Source of the DNA: Eremothecium cymbalariae DBVPG#7215
Taxonomy: Eukaryota > Ascomycota > Saccharomycetes > Saccharomycetales > Saccharomycetaceae
Assembly: GCF_000235365.1 (NCBI RefSeq)
Contig: NC_016449.1
Coordinates: forward strand, 620,001 to 684,000
Length of the DNA: 64,000 bases
Direction: 5' to 3'
Shown here piece after piece: positions 30,790 to 39,281 of the stretch. The notes beneath the pieces are model-generated. The model was given only the letters and a program-made list of their open reading frames with translations, had not been told where the DNA came from and ran no database searches. A program made the position numbers and the translations under genes. Each line of letters begins with the position of its first letter. The first letter of the stretch is position 1.

Positions 30790-32499
30790 CTTCACTTCTT
30801 AACCTTTATACTTGCCTTTTATATTAACAAATCAATCCAATAATAATCCAAAGAAAACAAGATGTAATAACAGTAACAATAATAATTATTATTACAACCT
30901 TTTCTCTTAAAGCGACGGTTGTCCTAAATAAATTCCAATCAACTACTCAAATCTCCTTCTAAAAACATGATGAAGGTGTTAAATATACTTCACTATCCAG
31001 CATATTATATAATTTTTCAGTACGCTGTCATTTTGCAATATTATTATTACCGTCCAAATTTTTCGTTCAACGTACAACCACACCACCCAACACAGCACTC
31101 TTTAAGAATATAGTCTTGAAGTCTACGACTCTACAACTACATTTTCCCAAATTGATTTCTGAGCTGACCTTGGAGATCTAAGAAATGAAGAAAAAAAGGT
31201 AAAACTTTCCGTATTAATCAATACCATGTTGGATAAGATGTTTAGGCATGACTGAATGAAAGAGCTTAATTCCTTCTCTCCGGCTCATGCCATCTCATCA
31301 CAATGGTTGTAAGAGCTGCAGAAATCTTTTTTAAATGCGGGGGTGCATGCACTCAACGCTCCTAAAATGATCCGTAGTCTCGGAATATTTATCCAACAGA
31401 TATTCCTCCGAGTGGAAAAACCTAACCGGAACTTCTTCATTTCTTGGCTAAAAATAGCCGAATACCAGCCCTCGAGAAACCCGTTCTCAAAGCTCGAGGA
31501 CTTATTGGTGGGTGTTTGGGTGTTTCATGCACGGTTTGCCCAAAACGGTATTCATGTCCTCTCGAGTACAACGGGACTTATTCAGTTTAAACAGTTTGTG
31601 TCTTTTTTCACTCGGGTAACAAGTAGTGATATGTAGCAGAATGGTAAGTCGTGTGATAATTTCTCACTGCCTCATGTGGTAACACACTATTACACCACAC
31701 CGCACACATAGTATTGAAGGGTAACGCGAGTTTCTCTGAATATCGGGTGTCTCTACAAACATCGAAACAGATGTACGTACATATTCCGTGCTGAAGATGC
31801 CGTTCGGCTACGGTGCACAGTTTAGCGGATGATAAATTTGGGATGCCCATTTGAGGTTAAGCTGCACCAGCAAAGGAACACATGTAAGAAGGTTAGTTTT
31901 GTCGTGCCATAGAGATGCGTGCAAAGGAAGGGCTTAAACCAAGAGGAAGACAGGAGAGGAAGGAGTTAGGAAACCTCCCGTTTCAGGATATTTTGTGGAG
32001 ATTTGGACAGAAAAACTAATTCCCCTATGATGCACTCGGATGATGCGGATGGTCAAGTGAAGTGCGTTTAACCGTTATATTTTGATTTGCATCCCAGATT
32101 AATCCAAGTTGAAGAGATCGGGTAGGGTTTGGAGAGTTAATTTTTTTTCTGTGGGGTGGGCTGGGGGTGGGTTGGGGTTAGTCGAATGGAATAAGCTGAA
32201 GAAAAAGGGCCAAGATATTCGATTCCATGTAGATTGCATGGGCAAGTTGTCGTCTTTTAAATAGGGACTTTGCTAGTGTAAAGAACGGAGCTTGAATAAA
32301 TACGGCTGCTGTTATCTTAATAGAATGTCCTCAAATTCATGTAAAAAGCGAGTAGTGTATTTTCTGATGGCATATTGTGACTACTGTAGGTGTCTTCTAT
32401 GTATGAGAGATTACAATGAAGGTAAATGAAAAGTCTAGTATAAAGCTGTTCTCATGACGGGGAATATTTGTCGGTTGATATAGAATCGCTATGCTCAGA
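30790..32499. promoter_or_regulatory. Long upstream region of transporter copy 2
   Basis: 1.7 kb without a credible gene. Elements seen: three CTCGAG boxes (31471-31476, 31493-31498, 31561-31566), a Reb1-type CGGGTAA (31613-31619), and a strongly G-rich block (32152-32178). The first kilobase is presumably the regulated HXT promoter. The G-rich part is closer to the transporter relic. Confidence 0.5.
32152..32178 (+). other. Potential G-quadruplex sequence
   Basis: Five G-runs (GGGG, GGG, GGGGG, GGG, GGGG) separated by one or two bases on the plus strand. This meets the usual four-run quadruplex rule with very short loops. Confidence 0.6.
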
Positions 32500-32693
32500 T
32501 CTTCTAGAACAGGAACCACTCAGTGCAGTTCCATGCTAATATGCCTTCTTGTCACATCTCCTCTTCTTCTTCTAAGGTAGTCCCTGGCCCGAAAAGACGT
32601 AGAAGAGAATATTATAGAGCCCATCGGCTCTCTTGGAAGCGGCTTGATCGCCGTATTTTGGTGATAGCAACGATAACCATGCATATAGCCGGT
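32500..32693 (-). pseudogene. Relic of a third hexose transporter gene
   Basis: The plus-strand sequence aligns with the 3' ends of the two transporters: CTTCTAGAACAGGAACCACT, TTCCATG..AATATGCCTTCTTG, CACATCTCCTC, AGAGAATATTATAGAGCCCAT (compare the functional copies from 29195). Right after that it jumps, by a deletion of about 230 bases, to the part matching CTCTTGGATGCGG..CGCCGTTTGG..GATAACCATGCA (about 29562-29640). Frames are broken and the rest is gone. It lies in the position expected for a tandem HXT copy next to SVF1. Confidence 0.85.
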
Positions 32694-32994
32694 CAAATCT
32701 TCACTCTGCAAACAAGAAGACGAGCTGTGCTTTATTAATTGAATTGCAAAGTGGATCCCATTCCACCGTTTTCACCGTATAACATAGGGAAGAGAGAACT
32801 TATGTTTAAACTGCAAATCATCAAATCTTAAGCGAGTGAAGAGTGATATTTTTGACAGTATAGATAGAGTTTACTTAACTTGGTTTAGTATATACTTAGA
32901 GAATGATGGGAATTAAGCGGCACAACGAAAAAAGATAAATAATTATCATTTATTATGGGTTTCCTTTTATAATTTTTTTGTCTTTTTATCTTCT

Positions 32995-34167
32995 TCACTT
33001 TCGAGAGATGTCGTCAAATTCAGAGATGAATGTTACCTCACACCAACCCAATCCCTTGTGCTTAACACCTTCAAACGTGAAATTCAGTTCGTTGACAAAC
33101 TGGTAGATGTATGGTTTAGCCCCAGCTACACCTGAAACGATATTTTTGACGAAATTTGGAATCTCCGCCATAACATCAACTCTTTCAACAAGACAACTCA
33201 ACTGTCCCTCCATATTTGCAGAGATTTTGGGAGCTGTATCGATCTCGTTGTCTGTGATGCTAGCAGAAACTCCTTGAAAATCGATGGAAATCGCTTTAGG
33301 AACGGGCCAGCCAACGGAATCAACGGATGCATCAAGATGTTCAACTTTGTTATCAACTGTAACGGCCAAAACGCTATTTTTATCACATAGGATACCAATG
33401 GAAACCTCAGTGTTCTCGTAGGACTTTGGGGTAGTGAATTCCATCAAGATAACAGAATATTCTTCAGAATGAAAATTCAAGAAATTCCATGACCTCGCTG
33501 CGTGGTGTGGTTTCATACCTTGCATGGCCATTGCCAACATGGAGTAGTTTTCCTTAAAAGAAACCGCGACACCACCCTTAAGCGTGATTGTACCATTTAC
33601 AGAGTTTCTAGGCCAAAAAACGTGTCTCATTGTGCCCCAAGGAGACTTCTCATCTTCCCCATAATACGTCGTCGGGTCCTCACCAACCTTGACCCCGGAA
33701 GTAAGTCTTGTGGCAACTAGATCCACAATGCTATCAGTGCAAACAGACGACTTGAGATGAAAAGAAGTACCATCAGAACTCAACTCTAAAGACAGGTTGT
33801 TCGCATAAAAATTGGTTCCATCAATCCTGAAATTCTCCAACTTGGTAGAAGTCCAAACATTCAAATCAGGCCTCGTCTTATGATGACACCTAAATGTAAA
33901 CTGGCCCGTAGTATGTAAACTGCCGATTGTCGAATGAATAATTTGAGCAAACCCAGTCACTCCACTCTCTAGCTGAGTGAAGTAAAAAGTAAACGTCTCC
34001 ACATTAGTAGAAGCTGGGTTTTGCCATTTGAAATCCTGTATACTAGTCTCATGGAATGGTTGCTTCCCCTTCACTCTATCCGTTGCAGTGTGAATATACT
34101 CCTTGCCATATTGGGGTTCCGCAATACCTGTTACCGATGAAATACCACCCTGAATCCACTTCAACAT
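32995..34167 (-). CDS. SVF1: Survival factor Svf1 (lipocalin-like, ceramide-related)
   Basis: A 390-residue member of the Svf1 family, linked in S. cerevisiae (YDR346C) to oxidative/cold stress survival and ceramide handling between ER and Golgi. I start at the second in-frame ATG (34167) because MLKWIQGGISSVTGIAEP matches the conserved N-terminal amphipathic segment. The ATG 21 codons upstream adds non-conserved sequence. Family stretches seen: WQNPASTNVETFTFYF, FAQIIHSTIGSLH, KSPWGTMRHVFWPRN, MKPHHAARSWNFLNFHS and the C-terminal KGLGWCEVTFISEF. It is shorter than the S. cerevisiae protein (481), which has extra internal acidic sequence. No signal peptide. Confidence 0.92.
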   Translation of the reverse strand: MLKWIQGGISSVTGIAEPQYGKEYIHTATDRVKGKQPFHETSIQDFKWQNPASTNVETFTFYFTQLESGVTGFAQIIHSTIGSLHTTGQFTFRCHHKTRPDLNVWTSTKLENFRIDGTNFYANNLSLELSSDGTSFHLKSSVCTDSIVDLVATRLTSGVKVGEDPTTYYGEDEKSPWGTMRHVFWPRNSVNGTITLKGGVAVSFKENYSMLAMAMQGMKPHHAARSWNFLNFHSEEYSVILMEFTTPKSYENTEVSIGILCDKNSVLAVTVDNKVEHLDASVDSVGWPVPKAISIDFQGVSASITDNEIDTAPKISANMEGQLSCLVERVDVMAEIPNFVKNIVSGVAGAKPYIYQFVNELNFTFEGVKHKGLGWCEVTFISEFDDISRK

Positions 34168-34666
34168 TGCTGTGACGTATATGTACAAAACTGAATAGAT
34201 CCCAGTTTTCTGCTTTAGTCTACCATACAACTAAAACAAACAACTAAACGGTTAAAAGGGGATGGGAGTATGTTCAATTTTATACTTAGGAAAGTTGAAT
34301 ACTTTTTAACGTGCCGTTTGCTCCACCCACCAGAGCACGTGATCAACACTTTTGCCAATTGGACGGCCCACCAGCCTCTGATGCACATGCAGAGACTTTG
34401 AAAGCAGAGATAATGACATATCTAACCGACCATCCCGCCAGCCACATTCAGTAAGGGGACATTAGCGAGTGCTGGTTCTGCTGGTTCCTGCTCAAATGAA
34501 ACCGGATGGCCAAAGTAGTTAGTTACCCGGTCGATGGTTTCCCGCTGAAAAGTTTATTGAAAATTTTTGACAAAAGTTTTCGATGGCCCTGCTCTCTGTG
34601 CATAATGGAAGGAAGGAGGAAGAGGAGGTTTTAGAGGTAAGATAGACGAGGATAGAAACCGTTGAA
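34168..34666. promoter_or_regulatory. Divergent SVF1/MRP1 promoter
   Basis: 500 bases between divergent genes. A CACGTG-type box (GCACGTGATC near 34336) lies on the SVF1 side and a Reb1-type TTACCCG (34523-34529) on the MRP1 side. No gene is seen. Confidence 0.5.
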
Positions 34667-35575
34667 ATGATACTTGGGCGCAGGGTGTTGTCACGGACAT
34701 TCAAAAGAATGTATATTGTTCCAAAGTTGGAGCAATTGTCGCGAGAACAGGGTATTCCAGGGGTTTTATCAGTGGAGGGTTTAAAATGTGCATGGTTTGA
34801 TCGAGCAGAACACTATGTAGATAGGCTCAACCAGGTTAGTACGGATTCAGACGGGAGGTCGTTAGAAGCCAATATACGGGAACTAGCGGATGTTTCATCG
34901 AAAAAGCAGATATACAGTTATTCATCGTTATTGTATAATCTGAAATTTGCATTTTCTGTATTGCATGGAAATTCGGGGACGGTAGCAGAAAGGCCAATAG
35001 CTTCTTCAGGTCTGCTTCAAACACCCAAGTTGACTCTCGAATACGCCAATGAGCCCTTGCAAACGGGTAATGAAAGGCTGCACCAAGCATTGTTAGAGTC
35101 TTTTGGTTCGATCGTTGAATTTAGATCGTTATTGCTCAACTCCAACCTGGCCATATCTGGTGATGGGTATACGTGGCTGGTTGCTAAGAAATCGAATGCT
35201 AAAGACGCACTAATGGAAACTGAATTCGACAAGCTGTTTATCCTCAACACGTATAACGCGGGAAGTCCGTTTACCGTTGATAGAACACATCACTTCCAAC
35301 GTGCTGCACAACAGAACTCATCGGAACTTCATCACCTCCCTGAAGAAGCCACCAACAAGAATACCACAACTACAGTGACTGACGCTGCTGTTTACAAGAA
35401 ATCCACGGTCTATATTCCTCTTCTTGCGATCGATGCTTCGCCAAAAACGTGGTTACATGATTACGGCGTTTTTGGGAAGCAGGAGTATCTGGATAAAATC
35501 TGGGAATCCATTGAATGGGGTATTGTGGAATCAAGACTACCCAAGAAGTCTTCCAGAACATCATTTATGTTTTAG
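34667..35575 (+). CDS. MRP1: Mitochondrial small-subunit ribosomal protein Mrp1 (SOD-like fold)
   Basis: A 302-residue mitoribosomal protein with an N-terminal targeting sequence (MILGRRVLSRTFKR) and a Fe/Mn superoxide dismutase-like fold. SOD echoes include SGDGYTWLVAK (SOD: GSGWxWLV) and PLLAIDASPKTWLHDYG..YLDKIWESIEW. The usual SOD ligand motif DxWEHAYY is replaced by DASPKTWL, so the ligand His is missing and enzymatic activity is unlikely. This matches S. cerevisiae Mrp1 (YDR347W), which sits beside SVF1 and PAL1 in the same order. Confidence 0.88.
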   Translation: MILGRRVLSRTFKRMYIVPKLEQLSREQGIPGVLSVEGLKCAWFDRAEHYVDRLNQVSTDSDGRSLEANIRELADVSSKKQIYSYSSLLYNLKFAFSVLHGNSGTVAERPIASSGLLQTPKLTLEYANEPLQTGNERLHQALLESFGSIVEFRSLLLNSNLAISGDGYTWLVAKKSNAKDALMETEFDKLFILNTYNAGSPFTVDRTHHFQRAAQQNSSELHHLPEEATNKNTTTTVTDAAVYKKSTVYIPLLAIDASPKTWLHDYGVFGKQEYLDKIWESIEWGIVESRLPKKSSRTSFMF

Positions 35576-36209
35576 TTGGGCACTCTAGTTGACCGTGTAT
35601 ATACAACCAAATAAGTCAAATGTATAGAATAAAGTCCTGATGAGATTAACGACCCTCTACAAAGCTGTAATTTAAAACCAAGTTTTTTGTTCTAAACTTA
35701 TTTTTTCAGTTTCCTAACGGAATTTTGACAATAAATACTGAAATATGAAACACACGATAGGCCATTCAATTTTTTTTACAATATAACAACGTACTATTAA
35801 TATATAATATAAATGTGTAGAAAACCAATCCGTAAATGATTAACAAGTGTTTGTAACTATACGATTAGGCCCAACTCCGTTCTTCGCAATAAGCACCACA
35901 GCCCATCTTATCATTCTTCAGATTTTTTAGATATTGTTGCGTTTTTTATTTTTTATTTTTTCAAAACTTTGCTTTGTTGGAATGGACTCTTAATGAACAA
36001 TATACGTGTGTAAATCGTAATGAAGACGAATGGAGAGAGGGAGCAGGGAGGGGTAATTGGGGATGGCGGAAAGCGTATGCCCCATGTTAGACAAGTAAAA
36101 GAAGTAGTAGTAGCATGAAGTAGATACGCAATCAATTCAATCAGGCTCTTTTTTTTGAATTTTTTATTTTTCACTTTCTGGGTCTTTGTTTTTGTTTTAT
36201 AGGCTTTAA
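35576..36209. other. Convergent intergenic region MRP1/PAL1
   Basis: 634 bases, AT-rich, with long T/A runs that suit 3'-end formation for both converging genes. No gene or RNA is recognised. Confidence 0.5.
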
Positions 36210-38691
36210 TCAACCGCGTCTGCTGACCTTTAGACTCTTTACTCTGCGCAGAAACTTGTTTCCGGAGGATTCTTTCCTGGCGTCTGGTTCCGGAAGCGGA
36301 GATAAGTAAAATTCATCCTCGTCGACATCAATTTCATCATCTGCAAGCACAGCAGACTGGGATTTTTTAAGTTTAGGATTGCCACTTCGCCTGCTAGCAA
36401 TGGCTTCTGCACTGGGACCGGACGAGTTCATAGTGGGTGGACTTTTAGCTAATCTTTTGCTGAGAGACTTTTTTCTCCCGACGGCATTCTGCTTTTGCAT
36501 AGCCTCCTCGATAGCGATTGGAGCGGCGGGAGCGCCGTCCAGGAACGTAGTCGATCCCAAACCCTGAGTGGTAGGCCCATGCACAAGGTCGGCCTTAACC
36601 TTGGCATCAAACTGTGTCACCTCAGGATGGATTTTAATAGCATCTATAGTAGCACTAGAGGCATTTGTAGATGGGGCACCTCCTGTGCGCTTCGAAGTAT
36701 AAAGATACGTGTCGTCATCTTCATCAAGCCCGAAAACCTCGTTCCTAGCAGCCTTGTTAGCCGCAGGGGGGGCCCCAGCCAACGTCGAATTCGGTCCATC
36801 CTTGGGGAATGCCAAAACAGGTGCAACCTTGTTATTCTTATTGCGGTGCGGAGTACATGCATCAAAGGGCCCGTCGTGATGGAACGCCCCCCCAAACAGC
36901 CCTGTAACGTCTAGCTTATCAATAGTATCGACATTCTTGGGCATCAAAGTTCCCTTGCCACTTTTGTCTTTCTTTCCTGAAGACCCACTTCTCTTTTCCT
37001 TTTCTCCGGATGAATGATGATGATGGCCATTCTTCCTATCTTTAAAACTTGGACGCTGGGTACCTGACGAAGAATGAACATGATGTGATCGAACCTTCCC
37101 ACTCCGACTACCGCCATTCCCACCGCCCACCTCCTGCCGAGACCTACTACAACCACTCTCCACCCCCTTCCCGCCACGCTTCGCGTAACGGCCCTCTCCC
37201 GATTCACCCTCACTCTTCTCTCTGCCATACCCGCTTCGCCCCGCCACCTCCTCATACGATGGTGGCAAGTCCTCCTCCTCAAATCCCTCCTCAACGTACC
37301 GCTGCTCAACATACCCATTCCTCAACCTCTCTTTCTCCTCCTGAGCGGAAGGATACCCCTCTCGCTTATCGCCACTCCCTATCCTGTTACCATTCTGACT
37401 TCTATTACCACTGCTATTACCGCTACTCTCTAAATCAAAACTATTTCCTGCACTGTCTGCCTGAACATCATCCAAAAATGGATTGTTCGACGCTGGTCGT
37501 GGTGCTGGAGGACTCATGCTGATATGTAATGTTAGTAATCCTGTCGCGTTCACTGCCCTCACTCTCTATATGGCATGCATGACCTGTGTCTTGTAGAGGA
37601 AAAACTTGGTGTCCTGTGACTCGTCCTTTTTACTGTTTCTGCTCTTTAAAGTAAAACCACACCGTTTCAGGGGGACTATTTTTAACTTCAGCACACATTC
37701 TTAGTCGTAGGGCTGTGCGAATTTAAGTTAAACAGTCTTGATAAGAGGCCAGGATGGCGACTGGGGTTGCCATGCGGATGGGCCTGTTTGTTTGTGTCAT
37801 TACGCTGATGTCTGCTCTCCTTGCGTGGGATGTGCGTGCGATATAAAGATTGCTGTTTGCTGTGTGTCGCTGTCTGCGCTGCCAAGGATGGGGGATATGT
37901 AGGGCGTTAGATAGGGATTGGTGGGGGGAAGGGATGGGATGGACGGCGAGGTGCCTGAAGTAGTTTTTGTTATAGTTTTTAGTGTATAGGAGGCATGGAG
38001 CTGGAGCTGCAGCCGGAGAGGATATAGGGCTGCGGTTACAGCAGCGGCGAGCAAGCACGGCACATGCATTCTTTGTTATATCCTGTCCTTCTGGGCAGAC
38101 AGGTAGAAGGAGGAGAAGATTTGAGAGGGACCAGGGTTTGGAGGTGGGTTAGTAGTGGGGGGTAGGAATGTAGGCTGGTCGATGGGGGCGGAAATGTTAT
38201 GGTGTAGTAGGAACAAGGGCAAGAAGAGCAGGTGATTTGCGAAAATGAGCACAGAGTTCTTCGATTGTTTTTGGGTTTGGTGGGGAGGGGGCTAAAGCTG
38301 GGGGTTGGAAGTAGGGCTTGGTGTGGGGAGTCTAGTTGGATGACAGAGGGTTTTTGTTAGACGCACCCGATGGAATGAATTATCCTGGTGGTGGGAGGGG
38401 AATGCAGCGGAGGGAGAGGGAGGGGGAAGAAAAGTGGGGTTGATGGGTGAATTTTTTAACATACCTGTGGTGGGAGCTGTTTCTGCTGCCTGTGAAAGAG
38501 ATCTGGGAGGTAGCTCTGCGGTTTGTGTTGTACGGGAAATTGATGTTGTTCTGAGTTGCCCAGGAGTGGAACTCGTTGTCTGAGGATTGCAAGCCCAATT
38601 CAATAGCGGAGGCTCTGAATGGGTTGTTCATCGAGAGTCTCTTTGGGCCACTACCGGTCTCGGAAACTGGACTGCTTATTCTGTATATCAT
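36210..38691 (-). CDS. PAL1: Pal1-family endocytic/cell-shape protein (two exons)
   Basis: Early endocytic coat protein family (S. cerevisiae Pal1 YDR348C and Pal2 YHR097C). Exon 1 (38465-38691) codes 75 residues plus two bases. Exon 2 (36210-37518) follows in frame through an AG|C serine codon, giving about 511 residues (491 if Met21 is used). Exon 1 carries MNNPFRASAIELGLQSSDNE; exon 2 starts SMSPPAPRPASNNPFLDD. The protein therefore has two Asn-Pro-Phe motifs, the EH-domain binding signal of endocytic adaptors. The Pal1 core includes NVDTIDKLDVTGLFGGAFHH and DGPFDACTPHRN. The middle is low-complexity (Gly/Ser/His/Lys). The C-terminus is basic (FLRRVKSLKVSRRG). From memory, S. cerevisiae YHR097C also contains an intron. 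Confidence 0.9.
37519..38464 (-). other. PAL1: Long spliceosomal intron in PAL1 (946 nt)
   Basis: Donor GTATGT after ..CACCACAG (38464 downward). Branch TACTAAC at 37531-37537. Acceptor ATATCAG ending at 37519, 12 bases beyond the branch A. The exons join in phase 2. The intron RNA is C-rich; its complementary strand has many G-runs (for example 38280-38330). Confidence 0.87.
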
Positions 38692-39281
38692 GGTTAGCGA
38701 TCCGATGCAGTGCGGTAAAGAACGTTTTATTGCGTTATGTGTGGTTTGTTTTTAATTGGGCTTTTTATTAGGCTTTTGATCGAATAAATGAGTGAGTAGG
38801 GTGGTATATGAGTGCTTGTATGGGTGGTAGCAATCCTCTAAGACAGGGTGTTTGCGTTAATTGCTATAAGATGGCGTGGGGATGGTAGTAAGCAAGAGTA
38901 CTCTCTAGAGAAGATTTTATTATTTGATTGTCTCTAGTAAATTTAATTTCGTTTGACTGAAGCCAAGAGGGAAGCGATGCAAGGGCCGTCCTGAGATTTA
39001 CTGAGGAGATGATATAGATCTGCTCTGGTAAGTAACTTGGTCAATTGGGCCTTGACAGGGTTGACAAGGTGGAGGAAAACTTTTTTGGACATAGGAAACT
39101 TTCGCGTACTACATACATACAACTGGACACGTAATATCAGGTTTTAGAGATTAGAACAGATGATCAAATACATATAGATATAAACACCGTAAAGGCGGAT
39201 CGATTTCGTTACTACCGTAGGATGGAGGTAAGGCTTTTATAGATTTTTTTGTTTTTGTTTAGTTATAGTTTAGTTATAGTT
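38692..39281. promoter_or_regulatory. PAL1 promoter and SFB3 3' flank
   Basis: 590 bases between two reverse-strand genes; no additional gene or clear element is recognised. Confidence 0.45.

Noticed and set aside
34168..34230. N-terminal extension of Svf1 from the upstream ATG
   Set aside because: The family start MLKWIQGG lies 21 codons downstream, and the extension would mask the N-terminal amphipathic segment.
34667..35575. Superoxide dismutase
   Set aside because: The fold signatures are present but the ligand motif is lost, and synteny with SVF1 and PAL1 identifies mitoribosomal Mrp1.
37049..37522. 157-codon plus-strand ORF rich in Pro/His/Ser
   Set aside because: It is antisense to the low-complexity part of PAL1 exon 2.
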